Positions 37,115 to 46,510 of a DNA stretch of 56,517 bases are shown here, one piece after another (the first letter of the stretch is position 1; the number at the start of each line of letters is the position of its first letter). The notes under the pieces are model-generated. The model saw nothing but the letters and a program-made list of their open reading frames with translations. It searched no databases and was not told the origin of the DNA. Location: assembly GCA_963702525.1 (NCBI GenBank), contig CAVPCY010000027.1, positions 1 through 56,517 on the forward strand. Direction: 5' to 3'. This DNA is from CAVPCY01 sp963702525. Lineage in GTDB: Bacteria > Actinomycetota > Coriobacteriia > Anaerosomatales > PHET01. Made by a program: the position numbers and the translations under genes.

Positions 37115-38490
37115 CTAGCGCGCGCCGCGTCCCGTGAGTACTACCTGCAAAGTCTCGACCATGATTCTGCACGTCCATGGTCAGGTCCTGATGGTACATG
37201 TAGATGAGGTCGTACTTGAGCTTTCGCTCGGCGGTCGTTGCGTAACCGCCACTCACCTGCGCGAGGCCGGTCACGCCGGGCTTGACGTGGAACCGCTCGC
37301 GATACCCCGGGATCTCGGCCACGAACTGCTCCACGAAGTACGGGCGCTCGGGACGCGGGCCCACGAAGCTCATCGCGCCCACGAGGATGTTGAACAGCTG
37401 CGGCAGCTCGTCGATGCGGTACTTGCGCAAGAAGCTCGCCCACGCCCGTGATGCGGGGGTCGTCGTCGGTGGCCAGCACCGGGCCCGAGTGCTTCTCGGC
37501 GTCTTTGACCATGGTGCGGAACTTGTAGATCGAGAACGGCCGCATGTCGCGGCCCACGCGCTGCTGCGAGAAGAGCACCGGTCCGCCGTCCGAGACGAGG
37601 ATCGCGAGCGCCGCCAGCAGCAGCACCGGCGAGAGCAGCACGATCAGCAGCGCCGAGCCCAGCACGTCGATCGAGCGCTTCACGAACGTCTGGTACGGCG
37701 GCACCGAGGAGCGCGTGATCTCCATGAGCGGGACGTCGCCCACGATCGCGTCGACGGTGCCGATGAAGATCTCGTAGAGCTCGGGCACCACGTCGATGCG
37801 CACGTCGGCCTCGTCCGCGAGTGCGAGCGACTCGACGAGCTCGCGCAGCGCGACCGGGCTCGTCACGATGACGCGGTTGGCGCCGCGCTCGGCGGCGACC
37901 CGCGCGGTCTCCTCGACGCAGCCCAGCACCGGGAAGCCATCGCGCTCGGCAGGCGGTGTGCACTCGGCGCGAGTCCGCGGGTCGATCAGGCCGAGCACCC
38001 GGAAGCCCCAGCGACCGCGAGCGGCGATCTCGGTGGCCAGCTCGATGGAGAGCCGCCCGCCGCCCACCACCAGCACGCGCTGCTCGGGCATGGCGACGCT
38101 CGACACGCGCATGAACAGCAGGCGCCAGGCAAGCAGGATGAAGATCTGGATGGGCCACGAGATGGCGAGCACGAGACGCGGGAAGGAGGCGAATCCGGGG
38201 CCGGCGATGTAGAGCGCCGAGAGCGTGAGCAGCGTGCCGAGCCCGGTGCCGACGACCAGGCTGCGCGTGAGGTCCCACGCGGACTCCATGCGCTCGGGCT
38301 CGTAGACGCCGTTGACGTAGTTGGCCGCCAGGTAGACGACCGTGATGATCGGCGAGAGCAGCAGGTAGGGCCGCAGGTTGAACAGCGGCACGTCGACGCC
38401 GAAACGGATCGCGAACGCGATGAGGAACCCCGCGTTCACGAAGATCGCGTCGAGCAGCAGCGAGAGCGCTATGTACGCTCGCCGGCTCAT
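37115..38490 (-). CDS. Polyprenyl-phosphate sugar-1-phosphate transferase, WbaP-type (frameshifted)
   Basis: Initiating glycosyltransferase that loads the first sugar phosphate onto undecaprenyl phosphate. Four N-terminal helices, a CoA-binding-like Rossmann domain (QRVLVVGGGRLSIELATEIA), a fifth helix and the catalytic domain: VKRSIDVLGSALLIVLLSPV, PVLFSQQRVGRDMRPFSIYK and KFRTMVKDAEKHSG. After an indel near 37440 it continues RKYRIDELPQLFNILVGAMS and VGPRPERPYFVEQF; a second near 37170 restores VETLQVVLTGRGAR to the stop. About 458 codons. Start overlaps the GT4 stop by four bases. Confidence 0.93.
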
Positions 38491-39663
38491 CCGCGACCAC
38501 CGCGCGCAGCGTGGCGCTCGATCGCCTCGGCGTAGACCGCCCGAGACGTTGTCCACCATGCGCGGAATCGTGAAGTCGGTGAGCGCGCGCTGCTTGGCCT
38601 GCTCGCCGAGCCGTGCGCGCAGCTCGTCGTCGCCGAGCAGCCGGCGAAGCGCGTCGGCGAGCCGCTCGACGCTTCCCACCGGGACCACCAGCCCCGTGAC
38701 GCCGTCGAGGTTGGCGTAGGGCACGCTCGTCGTGAGGTCGGTGGAGACGACCGGCGTGCCTGCGGCGTGCGCTTCGATCTGCACGAGCCCGAACGCCTCG
38801 CTGCGCGCCACGCTGGGCAGCGCGAACACGTCGGCTGCGTGATACCACGCCGCAAGCTCCGCCTCGTCTTGCGGTGAGATGAAGGAGGTACGGTAGTCGA
38901 TGCCCACGGGCGACCGCGATCTCTCGCAGCTGGCCCTCGAGCGGTCCTCGGCCGATCAGCACCAGCTCGGCGTCGACGTGCTCCATCGCACGGACGAGAA
39001 CGTCGACCCCCTTGTAGTAGACGAGCCGTCCCACGAACAGCACGATCTTGCGGCCTGCGTGATCGGCCTTGAGCTCGGCGGCCCGCTGCAGCGTGCGCTC
39101 GTCGCCGGCGAAGCGTTCGACGCTCAGGCCGTAGTCGACGTGGCGGCACTTCTCGGCACGCGCCGAGAGGAACTCGGAGTGCTCGATCAGGTTGGGCGAG
39201 GACGCCATGATGAGGTCGGCGCTGTCCAGGAAGCGCTCGAGGAACGGCCGGTACGCGGCGAGCGCGCGCTTCTGGCGAACGATGTCGCTGTGGTAGCCGA
39301 CGACCATCGGCACGTCGGGGCGCGCGCGGAGCCACGCCAGCTCGCCCCACGGATACGGGAAGTGGAAGTGGAAGAGGTCGGGCGCCCGGGGTCGCGACGC
39401 GCCTCGGCGCGCAGCTCGCGCGTGAAGCCCCACGACACGGGCGTGGATGCGCGCTCGAACGCGCGCGGCAGGCGCACCACGTCGACGCCGTTCACCGTCT
39501 CCTCGAGCCGCGCGTTCTCGCCGTTGCACACGATCGCGCGCACCTGCAGGCCCGCGTGCTCGACGAGCCCCTCGGCGATGTCTCGCACGTGGAACTCCAC
39601 CCCGCCGATGTGCGGCGGGTAGTACTTGTTGACCATGGTGATGCGCTGCGGTGCAGCCGCCAT
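38487..39663 (-). CDS. Glycosyltransferase family 4 (frameshifted)
   Basis: GT-B fold retaining glycosyltransferase, about 392 codons. Donor-side N-terminus VNKYYPPHIGGVEFHVRDIA; acceptor-side PDLFHFHFPYPWGELAWL; C-terminal nucleotide-sugar site IVLFVGRLVYYKGVDVLV, VFALPSVARSEAFGLVQIEA with the E-x7-E motif. Indels near 39385, 38905 and 38545. Starts directly after the phosphohexomutase stop and overlaps the sugar-phosphate transferase gene, so all three belong to one operon. Donor sugar unknown. Confidence 0.92.
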
Positions 39664-41065
39664 CTACGCCCCTTCGACCAGCGCGCGCCCAGCAGCCAGC
39701 AGGTCGTCGACCACGCCTGCCGAGGAGGCCTCGGCGTAGATGCGCACGAGCGGCTCGGTGCCGCTGGTGCGCAGCAGCAGCCACGCGTCGTCGGCGAGCA
39801 GGAACTTGATGCCGTCGACGCGCGACGATCTCGTGCACTTCGATGCCGGCGAGCTCGGCGGGCTCGATGGTGGGCATGCTGGCGACGAACGCGTCCATGA
39901 CCGGGCGCGTGAGCTTGAGGTCGACTCGGCCGTACTCCATGGGGCCGGTGAGCGCGAAGAGGTCTTCGACGAGCTCGCCCAGACCCATGCCGCGCTGCGC
40001 CATCATCTCGGCGAGCATCAGCGACATGAGCAGCCCGTCGCGCTCGCGCACGTGGCTGGGGATGCCGATGCCGCCGCTCTCTTCGCCGCCGATGAGCACG
40101 CCGCCCTTGACCATCTCCTCGTAGATCCACTTGAAGCCCACCGGGGTGGTGACCACCTCGAGGCCGAGCCGAGCAGCCAGGCGGTCGACGATCACGCGAG
40201 GTCGACAGGGTCTTGACGATCTTGCCGGTCATCGCCCTTGTCCTCGAACAGGTGCCGAGCGACGAGCGAGATGATGCGGTGCGGGCTCACGAACGTGCCC
40301 GTGCGGTCGATCGCGCCGATGCGGTCGGCGTCGCCGTCGGTCACGAACGCGGCGTCGAAGCCGCCCTCGCGCACCGCCTCGGCGGCCTCGTCGATCCACG
40401 GCGGGATGGGCTCGGGGTGCAGGCCGCCGAATCCCGGATTGCGCTGGGCGTGGATCTCGAGGACCTCGACGCCCATCGAGCGCAGCGTCTCGGCGAGGTA
40501 GGTCTGGCCGGCGCCGTAGAGCGGGTCGACGACCACGCGCAGCTTCGCGGCAGCGATCGCGTCCGCGTCGACCGCCGCGGCGAGCGCCGCCAGGTACGGG
40601 CCCTTGAGGTCGACGGTCTCGAACTCGCCGCGGCCCTCGGGCGCCTCGTCGAGCAGCGCCGCCTCGACGCGCTGGGTGAACGAGACCGGCGACGCGCCGC
40701 CGTCGGCCATGCGCAGCTTGAAGCCCAGGTACTCGCTGGGGTTGTGGCTCGCGGTGAGCATCACGCCGCCGACCGCCGTCGTCGTCGCGCGCGACCGACC
40801 AGCACAGCCCCGGCGTGGGCAGGTAGCTGTCGGACAGCTTGACCTTCAGCCCGTGCGATGCGAGCACCTCGGCGGCCGCGGCTGCGAAGCTGCCGGCCTC
40901 GAAGCGAGTGTCGTAGCCGATGAGCACGAGCCCGCCCGGGTTGTCTTCAGAGAAGACCCGCCCGGCGGCGTCGGCCACGCGGCGCAGCGATTCGTAGGTG
41001 AAGTCGGCGCCGATGACGGCTCGCCAGCCGTCGGTACCGAAGCGGATATCGGCAGGTGCAGCCAT
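39664..41065 (-). CDS. Phosphomannomutase/phosphoglucomutase (frameshifted)
   Basis: Alpha-D-phosphohexomutase, about 467 codons. N-terminus IRFGTDGWRAVIGADFT; phosphoserine loop MLTASHNPSEYLGFK; metal loop VTDGDADRIGAIDRTG; sugar-binding loop IGGEESGGIGIPSHV; phosphate loop RTSGTEPLVRIYAEA. All five family motifs are present although the gene is split by indels near 40790, 40220-40250 and 39825. Supplies hexose-1-phosphate, for example for RmlA or GDP-mannose. The 64-base gap upstream separates it from the GNAT toxin. Confidence 0.93.
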
Positions 41066-41129
41066 CGCAAAGACCCCCGGAATGTCGCGGTTGAGACGTC
41101 GTGTGGATTGTCGCACAATGCGGCGGATC

Positions 41130-41670
41130 TCAGAGGCCGGTGGGCTCCGATTCATTGGGGTCCAGCACAGCGGCGACGTCGTTCAGCGGCAAAGCCATCG
41201 AGAACGTTCCCTGCCACGCGCGGGCGTCCAGAGCGACATCGCACTCCTCGAAGCCCAGCTCCTCGTAGAAGCTTCGGCGAGTCTTCAGAGCATCCACAAC
41301 GACCAGGGCAACGCAGCCGAAATCGGCGCGAACCCGGAGCGCCAGCACCAGGACATGACCCACGAGCGTCCTCCCAGCCCGACGCCCTGATAGCGTGAAT
41401 CGACGGCGAGTCGCGCGAGCCTGAGCACGGGAACCGGGTAGCGAGGCAGCCCAGCCGCCACCGACTCGGGAAGCTCGTCGATCGCGAGTTCACCGAGCGC
41501 GAACGTCGCGTAGCCCACAACGCGCTCGTCGTCGACCACAACAAGGGTCTTGCCCATGTGATGCCTGAACTGGTTCTGCCCGGCGTACTTGCGCAGAAGT
41601 CGTCGTAGTCCGGATCGCCGCACGAGAAGGCGGAACGATCGTCAGAGGGTTGAAGGAACCGGATGATCAC
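41130..41670 (-). CDS. GNAT-family toxin, TacT-like (frameshifted)
   Basis: N-acetyltransferase of about 179 codons. Repaired sequence: IIRFLQPSDDRSAFSCGDPD, then LRKYAGQNQFRHHMGKTLVV and the acetyl-CoA motif RLARLAVDSRYQGVGLG, then VVVDALKTRRSFYEELGFEE, the family C-terminus. TacT-type toxins acetylate charged tRNA to stop translation; length, N-terminus and the co-translated antitoxin (GTGA overlap) support this. Indels near 41600 and 41360. Confidence 0.85.
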
Positions 41671-41938
41671 CCGATGACCCGAAGCACTCGCCGAAGGGCC
41701 GGGGTGGGCTGCGGTTCGGCAGACAAGCGCTCCAGGAGCCGCTCCCCCGATTCGCGGTGAGCACTATGCGCGTTGGGATGATCGCGTCGGCGGGCAGCTC
41801 GGCCAAGGCGTCGAGGTGTGCGTTCAGCGCATCCTCGATGACTCGGGCCTTCTTCACCCCGGTTTCTCTCACGAACATGTCAAGGCGCTGCTTCGTCGCA
41901 TCCGATACGTAGGCGGAGATCTGGGTATCTTTGGTCAT
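41667..41938 (-). CDS. Ribbon-helix-helix antitoxin of the GNAT toxin (frameshift near C-terminus)
   Basis: About 90 codons. N-terminal RHH domain KDTQISAYVSDATKQRLDMF and VIEDALNAHLDALAELPADA. After an indel near 41750 the C-terminal toxin-binding tail reads ESGERLLERLSAEPQPTPAL and ends RVLRVIG at 41667, overlapping the toxin GTG. The RHH domain should bind the palindromic operator directly upstream (41950-41975) and repress the pair. Confidence 0.85.
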
Positions 41939-41949
41939 GGAATCACCTC

Positions 41950-41986
41950 TGTAGAGAATTCTACATATTTGTAGACGGCTTGACAA
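41950..41986 (-). promoter_or_regulatory. Promoter with overlapping palindromic operator of the GNAT/RHH module
   Basis: Minus-strand -35 TTGTCA (41981-41986), 17-base spacer, -10 TAGAAT (41958-41963). Across the -10 lie three alternating six-base half-sites, TGTAGA (41950-41955), TCTACA (41960-41965) and TGTAGA (41970-41975), each separated by four bases, so that the middle one pairs with either neighbour as a perfect palindrome. This is the layout expected for cooperative RHH dimers occluding RNA polymerase. The -35 lies six bases downstream of the HEPN gene stop. Confidence 0.85.
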
Positions 41987-41991
41987 GAGCT

Positions 41992-42405
41992 CTACGTACT
42001 TCCCATACCGTCCACCAACAGGGCCGACCAGCGCACCAGCCGCCGGGCGTGATCGACAAGCTGCATGGCTTCGACCTCGGTCAGCGGCCGCTGCTCGTAG
42101 GCGACCACGCCCTTCATCTTGATCAGCCCTGTGAGTTGCCGGCGTTGCGCGGCCGTGAAGGCGCGGACTCGCTCGTCAAGTAGATCAACCACCAGTGCGT
42201 GGTTCTGACTGCTACTACGAAGTCCGGTTCTGCCGATCAAGGCTGCATCACAGGCGCTTATGCCTGAATGAATAGCCGCGAGTCCGGCTGCACTATAACG
42301 AGCCGCCTCCAAGTCGGCCTCCGCGGAGGCCAAGAACTCAGTCGCCTTCGCTTGCGCCTTGCGCGCTTCCCTCCGGGGGACTTTCTTGGTGCCGCTGCGT
42401 GCCAT
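41992..42405 (-). CDS. HEPN-domain toxin of a HEPN/MNT pair
   Basis: 137 residues, unbroken, all-helical. The RNase-type motif RSSSQNHALVVDLL fits R-x5-H as in HEPN RNase toxins, and AAIHSGISACDAALIGR is the usual helix before it. Basic N-terminus (RSGTKKVPRREARKAQAK). Starts inside the last 68 bases of the MNT gene, so the two are translationally coupled. Confidence 0.85.
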   Translation of the reverse strand: MARSGTKKVPRREARKAQAKATEFLASAEADLEAARYSAAGLAAIHSGISACDAALIGRTGLRSSSQNHALVVDLLDERVRAFTAAQRRQLTGLIKMKGVVAYEQRPLTEVEAMQLVDHARRLVRWSALLVDGMGST

Positions 42406-43021
42406 CCAGTTCCCCCCACCGCCACGGCGGCAACCCGCTCAACACGACACCGTCGCGCTCGATCTCGCTGTACAGCCCCGGTGCACGCGCTCTCATCCCC
42501 GCCGCGTCCGACGGACCGTAGGAGAGCACCGAAAGGTGCAACGCGTAGCGTCGAAGCGTCGAGCGAGCGACGCGATAGATACTGTCTTCCAGTGACACCA
42601 GTCGATCGTCATCAGAGGCAACAGCGATCACGTCGATGTCGCTTTCTGCATCCTGCTCGTCGCGCGACCAACTGCCGAACAGCACGAGCGAGAGCGTCTC
42701 AGCAGCAAGTCCGTCGCGAATGGATTCGACTACGTCGTGAGGAATCGCCTCCTCCGCAGCAAAGACGGGCTCCACCACCTGCTCAACGTAGGCGTTGTCT
42801 CTTACCAGAGTGTGAACCCAAGCTTGCCCGGCCCTTGTGCTGTTCACGAGACCGTGCCGGTAGAGGTCGCGAAGCGCAGCGGCAGCGGCTGGCTGTGAGA
42901 ACCCAGAGCGCCTGGCGATTTCGAGAGTGGTGAGCGGAACCTGCACGCCGCGGAGTTGTCGCAGCACGCCCAATTTGCTGCGACTGCCAAGGATGTCCTC
43001 TGTCACGACCAATGGGCTCAT
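42338..43021 (-). CDS. wHTH-MNT nucleotidyltransferase antitoxin
   Basis: 227 residues, unbroken. An N-terminal winged helix (LTTLEIARRSGFSQPAAAAA, LRDLYRHGLVNSTRAG) is followed by a minimal nucleotidyltransferase domain with LVLFGSWSRDEQDAESDIDV, the G-S-x10-D-x-D active site. MNT antitoxins of type VII modules AMPylate the HEPN toxin; here the intact catalytic residues support that. The added DNA-binding domain suggests it also represses its own promoter. Ends in a hydrophilic tail that overlaps the HEPN gene. Confidence 0.88.
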   Translation of the reverse strand: MSPLVVTEDILGSRSKLGVLRQLRGVQVPLTTLEIARRSGFSQPAAAAALRDLYRHGLVNSTRAGQAWVHTLVRDNAYVEQVVEPVFAAEEAIPHDVVESIRDGLAAETLSLVLFGSWSRDEQDAESDIDVIAVASDDDRLVSLEDSIYRVARSTLRRYALHLSVLSYGPSDAAGMRARAPGLYSEIERDGVVLSGLPPWRWGELDGTQRHQESPPEGSAQGASEGD

Positions 43022-43023
43022 GC

Positions 43024-43066
43024 ATTCAAACTAAACCGTATGTCCTATTGAAAGTCCAGTTTGAAT
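43024..43066 (-). promoter_or_regulatory. Inverted repeat upstream of the MNT/HEPN module
   Basis: ATTCAAACT (43024-43032) and AGTTTGAAT (43058-43066) form a perfect nine-base inverted repeat with 25 bases between, three bases before the MNT ATG. The AT-rich spacing (two helical turns or so between half-site centres) fits an operator for the MNT protein's winged helix. Individual -35/-10 boxes are not clear. Confidence 0.6.
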
Positions 43067-43112
43067 ACACGGCGTACTCGTAGGCCATGCAGCGGCGTCC
43101 TCCCAGCAGCCC

Positions 43113-43715
43113 CTACCCGTTCCCGCGCTCCCGCATGAACTCCGAGTAGACCTCCACGTGCCGATCCACGCACTCCTCGGCCGAGGAACCCGGCGGGTCG
43201 AGCACGATGCGCGACGGCTCCACGCCTGCCGAGCGGACCTCGGCAACCAGCGCCTCTGACTCGCAGAAGACCGCTCCGAGCGAGCGCATGCCGATCTCGT
43301 CGTAGCGCCGCATGAGGCGGTCGATCGGGTTGCGGCGCCGGGTGCCCTGGGGGTCGTCGACAAGCGTCACCGCAGCGCGGGTCTGCGGCACCTTGCGCGC
43401 AGCCCACCGGGAGATCAGATCGGCCTCGAGCCCGGTCGAGTGAACGGCGATGGGCACGTAGCGCTTGAGGTACTTGCGCAGCCGCGAGCGCGAGCGGATG
43501 ACGTTCCACTTGTCGAGGATGTAGGGGTCGACGTTGACGCCCATCGCGCGCGCGCGCTCGCCGGCGGGGCTGCCCATCAAGCACAGGAAGCGGACGTTCG
43601 CGCCGCGGCGCTGCAGATCCTCCATGACGGCGAACCAGCGGTCCTCCACTCCCCCATCGTCGTGGCGCGGGTTGGTGGAGATGAAGACGAAGGTGGACTC
43701 GGACCAGGGCCTCAT
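43113..43715 (-). CDS. Short GT-B-like protein, N-terminal glycosyltransferase half only
   Basis: 200 residues, unbroken. Starts FVFISTNPRHDDGGVEDRWF and includes WNVIRSRSRLRKYLKRYVPI, TLVDDPQGTRRRNP and LGAVFCESEALVAEVRSAGV, the acceptor-side Rossmann fold of GT4 enzymes. No donor-binding domain follows; it ends VDRHVEVYSEFMRERGNG. Either a genuine single-domain partner or an old internal deletion that joined the first half to the C-terminal helix. ATG overlaps the upstream GT4 stop by four bases. Confidence 0.7.
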   Translation of the reverse strand: MRPWSESTFVFISTNPRHDDGGVEDRWFAVMEDLQRRGANVRFLCLMGSPAGERARAMGVNVDPYILDKWNVIRSRSRLRKYLKRYVPIAVHSTGLEADLISRWAARKVPQTRAAVTLVDDPQGTRRRNPIDRLMRRYDEIGMRSLGAVFCESEALVAEVRSAGVEPSRIVLDPPGSSAEECVDRHVEVYSEFMRERGNG

Positions 43716-44802
43716 CGGCCGAGCACCTCGCGGTAGACGGCGACGGTGGCCTCGGCGGTCGCGTCCCACGTGAGCTCGGCCGCGCGCGCGTGACCCGCAG
43801 CCACGAGACGCTCGCGAAGTGCGGCAGTCGCCGAGGAGCTCCTCGAGCCGCCTGCACAGCCCGCCGGCATCGCCGGGCTCGAAGGTCAGCGCGGCGTCGC
43901 CCACGACCTCGGGCAGCGACGCGGCGTTGGCGACCACCACGGGCGCGCCAAGCGCCATCGCCTCGAGCGGCGGCAGGCCGAAGCCCTCGTACAGCGACGG
44001 GAACGCGAAGACGGTCGCGCCCGCGTAGAGCGCGCGCAGCTCGTCGTCGGTCATGGGGCCGGACCACAAGACGCGCTCGGCGATCAGCGGGCGGCCGGAG
44101 AGCACGTCGTCGACGTAGCCGGGGACTTCTATGCCCGCGAGAACCAAGCGCAGCTCCGGGTGGCGCTGCGCGACCTGCGCGAACGCATCGATGAGCGTGG
44201 GCAGATCCTTATGCGCGCGAGTCGAGCCCATGGACAGCACGTACGGCGCGCCGTCGAGACTGGCCAGCGCGGCGGGCAGCTCTCCTACCTCGCCTGCCGA
44301 GAAGTCGTCGGCCGCATCGAGTATCAGGTGTGTCTTGCCGGCCGCCTTCGGGAACGTGCGCTCGACGTCCGCCGTCGTGAATGCCGACGGCGTGATGATC
44401 GCGTCTGCCATGCGCACCGCCCGCTCGTTGAGGCGGCGATACACGTCGCGCTTGGCGGCCGAAGGCATCGACTCCGGCTGCATGAGCGGCGTGAGGTCGT
44501 GGAGCGTCACGACGAGCGGCTTGCGGCGCGGCAGTGGCGTTGGGAAGTGCAGGCAGTGCGTCACATCGGGCCGCACGCTTCCCGCCAGGTTGCCGAACGC
44601 CATCATGCCGGCGGGCTTGAAGGGGTGTCTTGTCCGAGAAGACCGTGCGGACGTTGTCGCCCTCGACCACCGGCTCGTTGCCGGTCGCCGAGAACAGCAC
44701 CAGCTCGAGGTCGTCTCGGCGGGCGAGTGCGCGGACCAGGCCGGTCGTGTAGCGACCCACGCCGGACCAGCGAGCCATGCGGCAATCGAGAAGTGCAAGC
44801 AT
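43712..44802 (-). CDS. Glycosyltransferase family 4 (frameshifted)
   Basis: About 364 codons. Starts LALLDCRMARWSGVGRYTTG, typical for mannosyl/rhamnosyl-type GT4 (GxGRYT). After an indel near 44627 it reads DVTHCLHFPTPLPRRKPLVV and LHDLTPLMQPESMPS; donor site VLSMGSTRAHKDLPTLIDAF; VFAFPSLYEGFGLPPLEAMA with E-x7-E. A further indel near 43830 shifts the final helix. The start ATG overlaps the GT2 stop as TGATG with an AAGGGA ribosome site. Confidence 0.92.
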
Positions 44803-45637
44803 CAGCGATTCGTTCCCTTTGCAGCCCCAGAAGAGGCGACCTGCGAGCTTGAGGCCCCACAGGCCGTAGAGATCACAGTACCGTTCGAGCGACTCCCGGT
44901 AGGCCCGGGCGACCACGGAGCCCGGTGTGGCCGAGCCACCCAGATGGTGTACCACTCTGGCGCCGGGCTCCACAACAACACGCCATCCGCGGTCCCTCAT
45001 GCGGTGGCACCACTCGACGTCCTCGTAGTAGAGGAAGAATCCTTCGTCCATCGGCCCAGCGTCTTCGATCGCGGCCCTGCGCACGAGCATGCATGCGCCC
45101 GTGACCCAGTCTCGGTCTGCAGTGGAGTCGGGCACTCGAGGAGAGAGGGTCCGATTACCGGTCGCCTTGGCCCACAGGCGCCATGCTCGCAGCCCAAGCA
45201 TGCGCACGCAGCGTGGGAAACCGGCCCCACTGGTTGGCCTGAGCAGCTGCCGTCGGGGTTGAGCACGAGCGCACCCACCACCGCGACGCGATCGTCGGAC
45301 TCGCCGGCGACAAGCAGTCTGCCCAGAGCGCCTCTCCTCGAGCCGCGCGTCGGGATTGAGGAGCAGCACCCACCGCCCCGTCCCCCGAGCGATGCCAACG
45401 TTGTTGCTCGCAGCGAACCCGCGATTGGCCGCAGGTACCACCGCGACCTCGGGGAGCCCGGCGGTTGCCGCTGCAACGGAGCCGTCGGTCGACTCGGCGT
45501 CCACCACGCACACCCTGGCGGCACCCGCCTGATCGGCCGCCGAGGACACCGCTTCGCGCAGGAGCTCGCCCGCGTTGTGAGCGACGATCACGACGTCGAC
45601 GTCGGGCGCGGACGACGTTCACGAGCTCGCGCCTCAC
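44802..45637 (-). CDS. Glycosyltransferase family 2 (frameshifted)
   Basis: Inverting GT-A enzyme, likely a rhamnosyltransferase, about 278 codons. N-terminus DVDVVIVAHNAGELLREAVS; VVDAESTDGSVAAA (DxD region); NRGFAASNNVGIARGTGRWV; LLLNPDARLEE; VTGACMLVRRAAIEDAGPMD; FFLYYEDVEWCHRMRDRGW, the conserved ED motif. Indels near 45605, 45345, 45235 and 44830. The last one decides the end: in the frame used here it stops at 44802; without it the open frame would fuse to the GT4 downstream. Confidence 0.88.
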
Positions 45638-46504
45638 CGGCATTCCGCAACGAACCGCGCGACCGCGTCTCGCCACTCCGGCATCACCACGCCGAGCGCA
45701 GCCGCCTTCGAGCAGTCGAGCACCGAGTTGGCCGGCCGGGCCGCCTTCGTGGGGAACGCGGTGCTCAGCACCGGCTCGACGGGCACATCGCCCATCCCGG
45801 CCATGCGCAGCACCTCGACGGCGAGCTCGTAGCGCGAGCAGGCACCCGAGCCGGTCAGGTGGAACAGCCCCGACGCGCCGGCCTCCACGAGCGCGAGCGT
45901 GCCTGCCGCCAGGTCCGGCGTGTAGGTGGGCGAGCCGATCTCGTCGGTGACCACGGAGAGCTGCCCGCGCTCGCGCGCGGCGGCAAGCACCTTGAGCGGG
46001 AAGTTCGCGCCTGCCGGGCCGAAGACCCAGGCGGTGCGGACGACAAGCGCGCTCGGGCACTCGCGCAGGACCGCGACGCTCGCCCGCGAGCTTCGAGGCG
46101 CCGTACACCGACACCGGGTTGGGCTCGTCGTCCTCGGCGTACGGCCCGACCTTGGTGCCGTCGAAGACGAAGTCGGTGGAGATGTGCACGAAGTCGAGAC
46201 CCGCCTCACGCGCAGCGCGCGCGAGGTTGGCCGCGCCCGCCTCGTTGACCGCGTACGCGCGCTCGGGCTCGTCCTCGGCGCGCTCGACGTTGGTGTAGGC
46301 GGCGGCGTTGAAGAGCACGCCCCGCACGCCGGGCGCGAGCGATCGCGCGAACTCCGCGACCACGCGCGCGACGTCCGCCTCGTCGCAGATGTCGAAGTCG
46401 GCCTCGGCGGGCGCCTGGAACGCGATGCCGCGCTCGGCCAGCACGCGCTGCAGCGCAGTGCCGAGCATCCCCCCGGCGCCGGCGATCAGGAACGCTCGCT
46501 GCAT
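45634..46504 (-). CDS. rmlD: dTDP-4-dehydrorhamnose reductase (frameshifted)
   Basis: Last step of dTDP-L-rhamnose synthesis. SDR fold: FLIAGAGGMLGTALQRVLAE; LFNAAAYTNVERAEDEPERA; catalytic Tyr-Lys in NPVSVYGASKLAG; FVHISTDFVFDG. After an indel near 46088 the C-terminus continues ALVVRTAWVFGPAGANFPLK to the stop. About 290 codons. Seven bases downstream of rmlB. Confidence 0.95.
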
Positions 46505-46510
46505 CTGCCG

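Noticed and set aside
43712..45637. Apparent GT2-GT4 fusion protein
   Set aside because: The frame is open across both genes only because of an indel. A TGATG stop/start overlap with an AAGGGA ribosome site indicates two separate coupled genes.
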